DNA of 64,000 nt from assembly GCA_018001935.1 (NCBI GenBank), contig JAGNHB010000013.1, positions 40,666 to 104,665 on the forward strand, read 5' to 3'. The DNA is from Acidobacteriota bacterium. Lineage in GTDB: Bacteria; Acidobacteriota; JAAYUB01. Positions 1 through 8,472 of the stretch are shown here, piece after piece (position 1 is the first letter of the stretch; each line of letters starts with the position of its first letter). Position numbers and translations under genes: made by a program. Under the pieces are notes generated by a model. The model ran no database searches. It was not told the origin of the DNA and was given only the letters and a program-made list of their open reading frames with translations.

Positions 1-910
1 CGGGGCAGTCGGGGAGGGCCACCCGGGCCACGGGGGCCTTCAGAACCCGGAACCCCTTCTCCGCGGCGAAGGCGGCGATTTCCGCGGAGACCCCGAAAGA
101 GGCCCATCCCGGGTCGGCCACCACCAGGCGTCCGGTCTTTCGGATGGATTCGAGGATCAACGCCCCGTCAAAGGGCTTGACCGACCGCAGGTCGATGACT
201 TCCAGGCCGATGCCCTCCCCGGCCAGGGCCGCGGCAGCTTCCAGAGCCTCGGTGACCAGCGAGGAGCAGGCGGCGACGGTGACATCCGCTCCCTCCCGGC
301 GGACAACCCCTTTCCCGATGGGCACCTCGTACACCGCCTCGGGGACCTCCCCCACCGTGCGGTGCAGCAGGCGGTCGTCGATGAACACCACGGGGTCGTC
401 ATGACGGATGGCCGCCACCATCAGCCCTTTCGCATCGGCGGGGGTCGACGGCATCACCACCTTCAGGCCCGGGACGTGGGCGAACATGGCCTGGATGGCC
501 TGGGAGTGCTGGGCGGCCTGCTCGCCGCGCCGGTTGATGATGCCCCAGAAGACCACCGGCGCCCGGGAGCGCCCCCCGCTCATGTAGCGCCAGTTGGCGG
601 CCTCGTTGATGATGGGGTCGAAGGCGTAGAACATGAAGTCCATCCGGGGGTGGACCACCACCGGGCGCATCCCGGCGATGGCGGCGCCTACCGCGGCCCC
701 CGTCATGGCGTTCTCGGAGACCGGGGTGTCGATGACCCGCTTTTCTCCGAAGCGCTCCAGCAAGCCGAGGGCGGTGTTGCCGACGTACCAGGGGCTCTTT
801 ACCCCCTGTCCCAGGAGGATGACCCGGGGGTCGGCCGCCATCGTCTGGTGCAGCGCCTCGTTGATGGCGAGGCTGAAACTCAAGGATCTGCCGGGCATCG
901 GGTTAGACAT
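1..910 (-). CDS. TPP-dependent dehydrogenase E1 component, beta subunit (3' end outside window)
   Basis: This is the beta half of a pyruvate/acetoin-type alpha2beta2 E1 enzyme, which completes the thiamine-diphosphate site and recruits the acyl carrier in canonical complexes. The reading frame runs from ATG at 910 to the window edge, about 303 residues, so only the extreme C terminus is missing. It shows the family pattern of a transketolase-like pyrimidine domain (start MSNPMPGRSLSFSLAINEAL, then DTPVSEN, then HPRMDFMFYAFDPIINEAAN) and a transketolase C-terminal domain (EVIDLRSVKPFD and VVADPGWASFG). The start overlaps the stop of the alpha gene by 8 bases (ATGTCTAA), so the two are translationally coupled. 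No E2 or E3 gene is visible in the window. The substrate is not evident; pyruvate or a sugar-linked keto acid are both possible. Confidence 0.88.
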   Translation of the reverse strand, partial: MSNPMPGRSLSFSLAINEALHQTMAADPRVILLGQGVKSPWYVGNTALGLLERFGEKRVIDTPVSENAMTGAAVGAAIAGMRPVVVHPRMDFMFYAFDPIINEAANWRYMSGGRSRAPVVFWGIINRRGEQAAQHSQAIQAMFAHVPGLKVVMPSTPADAKGLMVAAIRHDDPVVFIDDRLLHRTVGEVPEAVYEVPIGKGVVRREGADVTVAACSSLVTEALEAAAALAGEGIGLEVIDLRSVKPFDGALILESIRKTGRLVVADPGWASFGVSAEIAAFAAEKGFRVLKAPVARVALPDCP

Positions 911-1874
911 GGTGCAGCAACTCCTTTGCCTCCGGGAACGCCGCGCGCGTCGCCCGGGCGTGGGCTTGGGCCACCCGGACGGCGGCGGCCTGGCGGACTT
1001 CCCCGATTTTCGCGTCGTCGAGAAGACCGGAGGACTTCAGTTTCCCCTCCAGGAGGAGGATGGGGTCCCGCTGGAGCCAGCGGGCGACCTCCTCGGCCGG
1101 CCGGATGTCGGTGTGGGAGCCCTGGATGTTGTCGTCAGGCCCCACGTGGCCTCTAAAACGGTACGTCAGGCACTCCAGGAACACGGGGCCCCGGCCTTCC
1201 CGGCACTCCCTCACCACCTCCAGGGCCGCCTCGTGCACGGCCAGGACGTCGTTCCCGTCCAGGGTTTTCGCCGTGATCCCGAAGGGGTGGGCCACCTCCG
1301 CGATGGGCCGCTCCACCCGGCACTCCCGGAGGGGGAGGTGCGTGGAGTAGAGGTTGTTCTCGCAGACGAAGATCAGCGGCAGGCGCTTGAGGGCGGCGAA
1401 GTTCAGCGACTCGTACAGGACGCCTTCGCCGGCGGCGCCGTCGCCGAAGAAGGCCACGGCCACGGTGCCGTCCTCCCGGATGTCTGACGCGAGGGCGGCG
1501 CCCAGGGCCAGCGGGATGGTTCCCGCCACGATGGGGGCGGCCCCCAGCATCCCCACGGCGGGGTCGACCAGGTGCATCGAACCGCCGCGTCCCCCGCAGC
1601 ACCCGCTTTCCCGGCAGTACACCTCCGCCACCATCGCGTCGAGGCTGCCGCCCTTGGCCAGGAAGTGCCCGTGGGATCGGTGGGTGCCGAAAACGGCGTC
1701 CCGCTCGGTCAGGGCCGCGCAAATGCCGGCCGCGATGGCCTCCTCCCCGGAATAGAGGTGGCAGGGGCAGCGGACCTCCCCCGACAGGATGGGCTCGACG
1801 AAACTCTCTTCCACGGTCCGGATGAGGACCATGGTCTCGTAAAGCCGCAAGAGTAACTCAGGCGGATGGGTCAT
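903..1874 (-). CDS. TPP-dependent dehydrogenase E1 component, alpha subunit
   Basis: This is the cofactor-binding subunit of a pyruvate/acetoin-type E1 enzyme, 323 aa, a normal length for the family. The TPP motif is clear: GDG at residues 144-146 and the paired asparagines of CENN at 173-174. The family segment THRSHGHFLAKGG is at about 64-76. A strong ribosome site (AAAGGAGG at 1883-1890) precedes the ATG. It is first in a two-gene unit with the beta subunit at the downstream end of the polysaccharide locus and is separated from the glycosyltransferase upstream by about 390 bp with a possible promoter. Whether it is housekeeping or makes a sugar or lipid modification cannot be told from sequence. 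Confidence 0.9.
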   Translation of the reverse strand: MTHPPELLLRLYETMVLIRTVEESFVEPILSGEVRCPCHLYSGEEAIAAGICAALTERDAVFGTHRSHGHFLAKGGSLDAMVAEVYCRESGCCGGRGGSMHLVDPAVGMLGAAPIVAGTIPLALGAALASDIREDGTVAVAFFGDGAAGEGVLYESLNFAALKRLPLIFVCENNLYSTHLPLRECRVERPIAEVAHPFGITAKTLDGNDVLAVHEAALEVVRECREGRGPVFLECLTYRFRGHVGPDDNIQGSHTDIRPAEEVARWLQRDPILLLEGKLKSSGLLDDAKIGEVRQAAAVRVAQAHARATRAAFPEAKELLHHV

Positions 1875-1912
1875 GAGGCGGGCCTCCTTTCAAGGCTGTA
1901 GTAGTTGGCTGT

Positions 1913-1940
1913 AATATCTTCAAAGTAAAAGAGTTGCCAA
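1913..1940 (-). promoter_or_regulatory. possible sigma70 promoter for the E1 alpha/beta pair
   Basis: On the minus strand TTGGCA (1935-1940) and GATATT (1913-1918) are separated by 16 bases, about 40 bases before the E1 alpha start. Each hexamer is close to the -35 and -10 consensus. This is motif reading only. Confidence 0.4.
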
Positions 1941-2260
1941 GTCGAGCAAGATTTTGGGGCCGATCTCTCGAGACGGCGGCCGGGAGCGGTTCGAGGGGAA
2001 TGTTCCGATGGAGAGCCCGCAACCCCCGTTGCGTCTTCTCCGTGCCTCTGCGCCTCCGTGAGAGTTCCTTCCGGAATTTCTCTCACCAGGGCACGGCCGC
2101 ATGGAGAAGAACTGTCTCTGCTCACCGGAATTCTGCCGGACGCCATCTCCAGTCTCCTGATCCCTGTCTCCTGTCTTCTTCGCTCGTGCGGTTTGTTTCG
2201 GGGATTGGTGAGGAAAATCCCTGATTCGGGTCCATGGGGTGTTTCACAGGGCCTGATCAT
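1941..2260. other. gene-free spacer with one copy of the GGCACGG-type repeat
   Basis: I see no credible gene in this spacer between the E1 pair and the next glycosyltransferase. Near 2039-2066 it contains a sequence of the CTCCGTGCCTCTGCG / CCTCCGTGAGAG type, a member of the dispersed repeat seen again at 42690, 43000, 49506, 56956 and 59475. Around 1955-1995 it resembles sequence at 56855-56895 (GGGGCCGATC and GGCCGGGAGCGG). Open frames across it have no domain signature. Confidence 0.6.
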
Positions 2261-3535
2261 TTACGGAACTCCTCCATCACAGTCCGTGTGTTCCGAGACG
2301 CACCGCTCCAGGTGTTCCACCAGGGCAGGGTAGATCACCCGGGCCGAGAAGCGCTCCTCGAAGAGTCCCCGCGCCCTCTCCCCCATGGCCCGGCGCCCCG
2401 GTTCATCGTCCCGGAGCTGCCGCAGGGCGCCCAGGAAACCGGCCACGTCCCCGGGCTCGTACGGCAACCCGCACCGGCTCTCCTCAACCAGTTCGGCCAG
2501 TTCCCCCCCCAGGCTCGAGAGGACGGGAAGGCCGGCCGAGAAGTACTCGAAGGGCTTGTTGGGGAGGGACTGGGTGGCACGCCGGGAATACGGGACCAAC
2601 CCTGCTTTCGACAAGCCCATGAGGACCGCGATGTCACGGGCCTCCACCCAGCCGGGGAGGAGAACCGAGGCGGTTCCCGCGGCGGCTATCCGGCATTTTC
2701 CCAGGGAATCCCCGCCGCCGCAGAGGACGAACTGGAAGTCCCTCTCCCCCGCCCGTTCCAGCACCCGGGCCGCCTCGATCACGGTTTCGACGTCCCGGAG
2801 CGGGCTGAAGGTCCCGAAGAAGCAGCAGACGAAACGGCCCGGGTCCACGCCGGCGCCCACCCACTGGTCGGTGAGCCGTGCCCGCTCCCCGGGTGAAAGC
2901 CCCACCGGGTCGTAGCCCAGGGGGAAGATCCCGTCCGCCGCCCGCCGTTCCCGCCCGGCCATGCCCAGCCCCCACGCCAGGTAGTCCCGGGAGATCGACA
3001 GGATCCCCGCCGCCCCGGCGCAGGTTTGCCGGGCCATCCGGGTGAAAGGCCGGCAGAGCAGGCGGACGACGGGGAGCGCCCGGGGCGGGACGAGCTTGAA
3101 GAACGCGTCCGGCCAGGTGTCGCTCACGTTGACGAAGAATGGCGCCCTGTGCCGGCGGGCGTACCGGCAGGCTTCCCAGGGCATCTCCAGGGGGGGGAGA
3201 CTGGCGAGGACCGCGTCGGGCGGGGGCTCGCACGCCGTCTTCCGGCGGAATGCAAGGCCAAGGCCCCGGTGGTCCAGCAGCCGGCCCACGCAGATGTTGC
3301 GGCGATATCCCCGGCTCCGGAGAAGGACCAGCCGGAGCCCGGGGGAGGGCTGCAGGTCACGATCTTCCCGAAAGCGCTGGCGCTTCGCCGCGTGGTCGAA
3401 GGTGGACGTCCACCACGTGACCGCGTGTCCGCGGCGCGCCAGCTCCCGGGCGATCAACCCCATGCGCAGGGGCCGCTCCCCCCCCGGCCGGTCGATGGGC
3501 AGGGGTTCGCCGACGGCGGCCAGCCAGACCCTCAA
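2261..3535 (-). CDS. GT4-family glycosyltransferase, TTG start, paralogue of the gene at 5165-6490
   Basis: This is a retaining GT-B glycosyltransferase of 424 aa, probably cytoplasmic, adding a sugar to the lipid-linked repeat unit. The C-terminal half has the GT4 pattern: FFGTFSPLRDVETVIEAARVL, then GGGDSLGK, GWVEARD, and the donor-site region NKPFEYFSAGLPVLSS. The N terminus, WLAAVGEPLPID followed by HAVTWWTSTFDH, matches WLLKIGEPVPV / ATWWTSTFDR in the gene at 5165-6490, which places the start at the TTG at 3535. That TTG overlaps the aldo/keto reductase stop as TTGA. A longer open frame continues upstream but lies inside the reductase gene and has no homology. The family resembles WbuB-like aminosugar transferases; the specificity is not known. 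Confidence 0.85.
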   Translation of the reverse strand: MRVWLAAVGEPLPIDRPGGERPLRMGLIARELARRGHAVTWWTSTFDHAAKRQRFREDRDLQPSPGLRLVLLRSRGYRRNICVGRLLDHRGLGLAFRRKTACEPPPDAVLASLPPLEMPWEACRYARRHRAPFFVNVSDTWPDAFFKLVPPRALPVVRLLCRPFTRMARQTCAGAAGILSISRDYLAWGLGMAGRERRAADGIFPLGYDPVGLSPGERARLTDQWVGAGVDPGRFVCCFFGTFSPLRDVETVIEAARVLERAGERDFQFVLCGGGDSLGKCRIAAAGTASVLLPGWVEARDIAVLMGLSKAGLVPYSRRATQSLPNKPFEYFSAGLPVLSSLGGELAELVEESRCGLPYEPGDVAGFLGALRQLRDDEPGRRAMGERARGLFEERFSARVIYPALVEHLERCVSEHTDCDGGVP

Positions 3536-4506
3536 CGCGGGCCTTCCGGCAGGCGGGTCCGGGGCAAGGGCCCCACGCACGCGTCGATGCGCGCCATGTC
3601 CGCCTTCGCCAGCCGCCAGCCGTCGGCGCCCAGGTTCTCGTCCACCTGGGCCGCGGTTTTCACCCCGAAGAGCGCGCAGGTGAAGGGGAAGGCGTCCAGG
3701 ACCCAGCGCAGGGCCAGTTGGGCCAGGGTCACCCCCCGTCCGTGGGCGAACTCCCGGAGCGCGTCCACCGCCTGCAGGTTCCGGAGGAACGTCTCCCCCT
3801 GGAACGCCGCCAGGCGGCTGCGGTGATCGTCGTCCCCGAAGGTGGTTTCCCGGTTGAACTTGCCGCTCAGCAGCCCATCGGCGAGCGCCCCCCAGGCGAC
3901 CAGCCGGATCCCGGAGCGCCGGCAGAGGTCCGCCAGTTCGAGGCCGCTCTCCCGCTGCAGCAGGTTGAAGGGGTTCTGCACGAAGCGGACGGGGGCCGCG
4001 CAAAGAGCCTCCGCCAACTGGCCCGCGGAGAAGTTGGACACCCCGATCTCGCCGATCTTCCCCTCCTCCCGGAGGCGGACCAAGGCTCCCACCATCTCGG
4101 GGATGGGCGTGAAGCCGTCCGGTTTGTGGATGTAGTAGAGGGGGAGCCGTTCGAGGCCCAGGCGGCGCAGGCTGGCCTCCGCGGCGCTCCGCAGGTAGGT
4201 TGGGGAGCAGTCTGCCCGGACCCGCCCGGCGTCATTCCAGCGCACGCCGCCCTTGGAGGCCACGAAGAGCGAGCGCAGGCCGTCCCCGAAGGTGTCCCGC
4301 AGCATCCGCTCCGACTTGCCCAGGCCGTAACAGTCCGCCGTGTCGAAGAAGGTCACCCCCCGCTCACGGGCCTGGCGAAGGGCCCGCTCGGAGGCGTCGT
4401 CGTCCACCTTGCCCCATCCGTGCCCCCCGATCGCCCAGCACCCCATCCCCAGGCGGGTGAACCGGGGTCCGTCGTCCCACGGCTGGATGAGATCGAGGCC
4501 GCTCAT
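3532..4506 (-). CDS. aldo/keto reductase family oxidoreductase
   Basis: This 324-aa NAD(P)H-dependent (beta/alpha)8-barrel oxidoreductase has the canonical tetrad: Asp55 and Tyr60 in DTADCYG, Lys85 in ASKGG and His127 in YYIHKPD. The later segment GVSNFSAGQL is also typical. It sits between a phosphoglycosyl transferase and a glycosyltransferase and overlaps both by 4 bases (ATGA upstream, TTGA downstream), so it is translated with them. That context suggests reduction of a keto-sugar or a glycan precursor, but this is inference; family members act on many carbonyls. Confidence 0.88.
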   Translation of the reverse strand: MSGLDLIQPWDDGPRFTRLGMGCWAIGGHGWGKVDDDASERALRQARERGVTFFDTADCYGLGKSERMLRDTFGDGLRSLFVASKGGVRWNDAGRVRADCSPTYLRSAAEASLRRLGLERLPLYYIHKPDGFTPIPEMVGALVRLREEGKIGEIGVSNFSAGQLAEALCAAPVRFVQNPFNLLQRESGLELADLCRRSGIRLVAWGALADGLLSGKFNRETTFGDDDHRSRLAAFQGETFLRNLQAVDALREFAHGRGVTLAQLALRWVLDAFPFTCALFGVKTAAQVDENLGADGWRLAKADMARIDACVGPLPRTRLPEGPR

Positions 4507-5165
4507 CGTGAGAAGACCCGCTTCAGGACCCGGAGCAGGGTCCGCCAGAGGATGTTCAGGTCCCCCGTGAAGGACCAGTTCTTCACGTAGAGGACCCGGA
4601 GCGCGTTCTTCCGCGGGAGGATGTGTTCCCGGAAGTACGCGTCGGGGTCCGTGCTCCCGACCCGGTCGTCGAGGTCGGCGAACTCCACCGACGCGTAGTC
4701 GGTGATCCCAGGGCGCATGCTCAGGATCAGGGCCTCTTCCCCCCGGTACCGGCGGGTGTATTCGGGGACTTCGGGGCGGGGCCCCACCAGGCTCATCTCG
4801 CCGCGCAGCACGTTGAGGAGCTGGGGGAGTTCGTCGAACTTGGTCTTCCGAAGAAAGGCGCCGACCCGGGTCACGCGGGGGTCCCGGGTCCCCGTGGTGG
4901 GCCCGCCCAACCGTTCCGCGTCCGCCACCATGGTGCGGAACTTGAAGATCCGGAAGGGAATCCCGCGGAGTCCGGTACGCACCCCCCGGTAGAAGACAGG
5001 CCCGGGGCCCGAGAGCTTAACGGCTAAGGCGACGAAGAGCAGGAGCGGCCAAACCAGCAAAAGGACGACAATAGACACGACCACGTCGAAAGCCCGTTTA
5101 AAAAATAGAATCCATTTGGGATACTGCAGAACAGGAAAACACCCGGTCTCGATTGGTTCCGCCAT
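4503..5165 (-). CDS. polyprenyl-phosphate phosphoglycosyl transferase (bacterial sugar transferase)
   Basis: This 220-aa monotopic phosphoglycosyl transferase (PF02397) would transfer a sugar-1-phosphate from a UDP-sugar to undecaprenyl phosphate, the first membrane step of repeat-unit assembly. A hydrophobic segment at about 24-52 is the reentrant membrane helix. It is followed by [17 protein letters not shown], the catalytic Asp-Glu in [19 protein letters not shown], and GPRPEVPEY. It is the short form without the N-terminal CoA-binding-like domain of WbaP/WcaJ. It overlaps the upstream glycosyltransferase by one base (TGATG) and the downstream reductase by ATGA. It probably fixes the first sugar of this polysaccharide. 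Confidence 0.92.
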   Translation of the reverse strand: MAEPIETGCFPVLQYPKWILFFKRAFDVVVSIVVLLLVWPLLLFVALAVKLSGPGPVFYRGVRTGLRGIPFRIFKFRTMVADAERLGGPTTGTRDPRVTRVGAFLRKTKFDELPQLLNVLRGEMSLVGPRPEVPEYTRRYRGEEALILSMRPGITDYASVEFADLDDRVGSTDPDAYFREHILPRKNALRVLYVKNWSFTGDLNILWRTLLRVLKRVFSR

Positions 5166-6490
5166 CAGGGTATCAAGACCTCGGAGACTGGTGCTTTCTT
5201 CCTCGATTCCTCCGAGTGATCTTGCCCTTTATAGATTTTAACGACTTTCTCGAGATGCTTGATCATACCGCGATATACGCGATCTGCATCAAAGGAGGAA
5301 TGAAATGATCGCTGTGAATTTTCCGACATGCGTCCCAACAGAAGGGGATCATCCATCAATCTTGAGATATGAAGAGCCAATTCCTCGGCATTCCCAGTAG
5401 CATAGCTGAACCCACAATTTTCCCGATGGAGTAACTCAAAAAGAACTCCCCGTTTCGGACTTGAAATGACTGGAAGCCCGGCACTGAAGTACTCTATTGC
5501 TTTGTTATTGATTGTCGAAAGAAAGTCATATCGATCCGGGACAGGATCCAGTCCCACGGAAGCGCGGCGGAGAAGTGAATATAATTTCGCCGCGTCTATC
5601 CATCCCGGGAACAGAACAGTGTCATCACCACAGACGGCTTTCCGATGGGATTCCAGCAAATCGCCACTGCCGCAGATCACGAATCGAACACGGCGACCGG
5701 CGTCTTTCAGGATGCGCGCCGCATGGATGACCGGACCAAGATCGAATTGATGCCCAAGGGTTCCGATGAAACACACAATGAATTCCTGTTCGGACTGCCC
5801 GACTCCCATCTGGTCCCAGAAACGTTGAGCCGCCTCCAGGTCCTTCGCCGGTGGCACTTTTGTTGAGAAGGCCAATGGGAAACTGCTGTCGAGCGGTGTC
5901 CGTTGCCGATTTCCTCGGTGTAACCCCCATTGGACGAATTCCTCGGTAATTCCTGTTATGGCAAACGCCTTCGAACAGACAAATCGCGAATCCCGCATCA
6001 TGGGCCAGGTGAGGATTCTGGCTGGCAGACGAATCGCTCGCGGAACCGACTCGAAGATAATATCCGGCCACATGTCCCGCATGTCCAGAATCACCGGGAT
6101 GCCGTGTCTGTTTCCATAGACAATGGCTGCTTTGCAGAGATCGATGGTCGGGTAGGCGGAAAGAATCAGATCGGGAGGAAGGAGTCCCTGAGAGTGTTTG
6201 AGGAATTTCTTTGCCACATGACGTTGGTCCCGAATTCTGGCGAGGGAAAGGCTCTGACTGTATCCAGGGCTATGAAGCAAACGGATGGTGAGACCCGGCT
6301 TGGGATTTACGACAACATCCCGTTCGTAGAGATTCTCTCTCTTGATCCTGTCAAACGTCGATGTCCACCAGGTGGCATTGTGGCCTCCTTCCGAAAGGTA
6401 ATCAGTCAGCATCCCGCACCGGTGCAGACGCTCTTTAAAAGAGGCGACAACCGGCACCGGTTCTCCAATTTTAAGCAACCAGATATTCAT
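5165..6490 (-). CDS. GT4-family glycosyltransferase, WbuB-like
   Basis: This 441-aa GT-B glycosyltransferase starts at the ATG at 6490, giving MNIWLLKIGEPVPV, which aligns with its paralogue at 2261-3535. A longer frame reaching 6604 adds 38 residues with no homology and is rejected. The acceptor half carries ATWWTSTFD; the donor half carries CFIGTLGHQFDLGPVIHAA, ICGSGDLL, FPGWIDAAKL and NNKAIEYFSAGLPVISS. It immediately precedes the phosphoglycosyl transferase (one-base overlap), so the two paralogous transferases flank the initiating enzyme and the reductase. Substrates are not known. Confidence 0.87.
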   Translation of the reverse strand: MNIWLLKIGEPVPVVASFKERLHRCGMLTDYLSEGGHNATWWTSTFDRIKRENLYERDVVVNPKPGLTIRLLHSPGYSQSLSLARIRDQRHVAKKFLKHSQGLLPPDLILSAYPTIDLCKAAIVYGNRHGIPVILDMRDMWPDIIFESVPRAIRLPARILTWPMMRDSRFVCSKAFAITGITEEFVQWGLHRGNRQRTPLDSSFPLAFSTKVPPAKDLEAAQRFWDQMGVGQSEQEFIVCFIGTLGHQFDLGPVIHAARILKDAGRRVRFVICGSGDLLESHRKAVCGDDTVLFPGWIDAAKLYSLLRRASVGLDPVPDRYDFLSTINNKAIEYFSAGLPVISSPKRGVLFELLHRENCGFSYATGNAEELALHISRLMDDPLLLGRMSENSQRSFHSSFDADRVYRGMIKHLEKVVKIYKGQDHSEESRKKAPVSEVLIP

Positions 6491-6738
6491 GTGCCCTGTG
6501 TTTTGGCGGAATACGCGGCGGGCTTGAAGACGTCGCACTGATGAATTTGCCCGACCATGGCTACTCGACACTTCGTAGCTTTGATCGACCAACGCCTGCT
6601 CCATCCGGCCGGTGAGAATGGGACGGCGTTGGTGTTCTGCTTATGGAAGCTGTCCACTGGCGTTGAGAAGCCATATCCTCATGGGAAGAATCCGTCACCA
6701 TCATCGAGGGTGGTTAACGTTCGCGGTACTGGTTCCTG

Positions 6739-7671
6739 TCAGGTCTCTTCTGCGTGCCATTCATACAGGTGCATCGCTTTGTGACGGGCCCGGTCGGACT
6801 GATATCCGGCGTCACAGGCCGCTCGTTGCATTCGTGAAAGTTCAAGGGGAAGGAAGGTGCGGGCAGAAGGAGGGAACTCCTTGGCTCCTTCTGGCATGAT
6901 CACGCTTCGGGTCAGCCCCTCTAGAAGGCATCGGCAGGCCTCACGTGAGCCCTCCAAGAGACCGACGTCCGATACTCCCGGCCTGATGGCATTTGTGCTA
7001 ACCACTGCGATGGCTCGCAGTGTCGGATCGGCCCAAATCCAGACCTCGCCGGTTTCAAGGTGTTTCGCCAGATGGTCCTTGTTCCAGTATCGCCAATGAA
7101 CACCATCGTAACAGTATAAATTTCCAGTGGTTTCCAGGTATGTTCGCCATTTTCGGGAATTCTTCCTGTCGGAGAGGAACCCAAGAGCCAGAGAACCATC
7201 AAGCGGGCCTAGTTTCACCAGTTCTGCCGGATAATTCCCGATGTCGATTCGTTTCGTCCTTCGCTTGATCGCAAACGGTCGCACTCGGTGAGGGGACCGG
7301 AAGAGATTTTTTATAAAAACCCGTTGCGATGCCAGGTTATCCATTGAAATCAGGCTACGGATATATTTTGCACCTCTTGATCTCAGGATCGGAAGGATCT
7401 CGGCCAAAAGTTGACTCCCGATACCGCAGGAAGAATAGTCTGGATCGATTCGGACACCTTCCACCCATCCTTCACAGGACGACATCATCTCGCCCCGGAT
7501 GACCCCTATTGGCCGCTCCCCTCTTGCAGCAACCAAAATCACCCGTTTGTGGTCGCCAAACCAAGCCGGCCACGTCGATTCCGAGTAATCCCTCTCCGGC
7601 CAGATACGTCGGCAGAAAGTCAACACGGCATCCAGATCGCCTATTCGGGCTTGTCGGATCTCATAATCCAT
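6739..7671 (-). CDS. GNAT-family N-acetyltransferase
   Basis: This 310-aa protein begins with a GNAT fold: YEIRQARIGDLDAVLTFCRR, then the acetyl-CoA-binding region VRIDPDYSSCGIGSQLLAEIL (the residues after the conserved Gly form the pyrophosphate loop), then SLISMDNLASQRVFIKNLF. The C-terminal 150 residues are less typical and could be a second degenerate GNAT lobe. It lies 22 bp downstream of a broken methyltransferase in the same direction, and an uncharacterised 248-bp spacer separates it from the next glycosyltransferase. A likely role is N- or O-acetylation of a sugar or peptide substituent of the polysaccharide. Confidence 0.75.
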   Translation of the reverse strand: MDYEIRQARIGDLDAVLTFCRRIWPERDYSESTWPAWFGDHKRVILVAARGERPIGVIRGEMMSSCEGWVEGVRIDPDYSSCGIGSQLLAEILPILRSRGAKYIRSLISMDNLASQRVFIKNLFRSPHRVRPFAIKRRTKRIDIGNYPAELVKLGPLDGSLALGFLSDRKNSRKWRTYLETTGNLYCYDGVHWRYWNKDHLAKHLETGEVWIWADPTLRAIAVVSTNAIRPGVSDVGLLEGSREACRCLLEGLTRSVIMPEGAKEFPPSARTFLPLELSRMQRAACDAGYQSDRARHKAMHLYEWHAEET

Positions 7672-7693
7672 CGGTCTCTCTCTGAGAACAGTT

Positions 7694-8298
7694 TCAGGGG
7701 GCAGTAAGAACCGTCAAATCTCCTTGACTCTCCATCCTGTAGGTTTGGTGGAGATTCTTTATGGTCTCTCGCGCCGTCCGGTTATCCTCGATGAAATACA
7801 CGAAAGACGAGGCCAGATAAGGGATGACGCTCTATAAGGTGTTCAGAATCGCCTGGTCGTTATGGCAGCCGTCATCGATGATCACATCAATTCGCCGGCC
7901 CTGCAGGATCCGGCCCAAGTACTCCGTGTGTCCAGGAACTGGTCGAATTCGAAGACTTCCGGCTGGTTGTGTTGAAAAGCCCCTCGTTGCTTGAGTTCGG
8001 ACAGATTCCCCTGGTAATTGCTGAGGTCGATATCCAGCCAGATGACCCGTGCCTCCGGGAACAGATCGCACCAAACGGACAGTCCGGTTCTCTGCAGGAT
8101 GCCGATCTCCACTATTGTGAGGTCCGAGCCGGCCTGCAGGAACCGGGACAGGTGCTTCGCGTACAGCTCCGCGTAGCCGTGCGTCAACGTGCGGTCTCCA
8201 CCCGTCAGAAATCCCGCTTTCGAGGGATCCAAGCGGCTCGACGTTTTCTTGGGGATGTTCGTGACGTAACCCCCATAACGAATTTCCGTCCGGATCAA
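7694..8298 (-). pseudogene. class I SAM-dependent methyltransferase, broken by a frameshift and an in-frame TAG
   Basis: The homologous protein must be read in two frames. From a TTG at 8298 (an alternative ATG in another frame is at 8302) the first part includes GGYVTNIPKKTSSRL, LTGGDRTLTHGYAELYAKHL and the SAM-binding strand TIVEIGILQRTGLSVWCDLFP with VIWLDIDLS. At about 7925-7933 the frame shifts and continues with YLGRILQGRRIDVIIDDGCH. An in-frame TAG at 7832-7834 then precedes a still recognisable end, VIPYLASSFVYFIEDN, that terminates at 7694. The family normally reads IDDGSH followed by IED, so the reconstructed order is right. It was probably a sugar O-methyltransferase. The frameshift could be an assembly error, but two lesions make decay more likely. 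Confidence 0.8.
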
Positions 8299-8472
8299 CC
8301 ATTCCGCGCTGCCCCGAGGGACCTCTATTTCATGGGCGGCGAAGCGCCGTTGTTACGAGCGTGCCCTGCACCCCGCAGAAACAGCCTCGCCTGGGTCAAC
8401 ATCGTTCGCGATCGGGCTCTTGTCGTCATACGCTTGTCACCTGTTCGGATTCCTTGTCACTCTGAACGCCGG

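Noticed and set aside
1871..2260. 129-aa frame upstream of E1 alpha
   Set aside because: It contains a dispersed repeat and overlaps the ribosome site and start of the E1 alpha gene; no domain.
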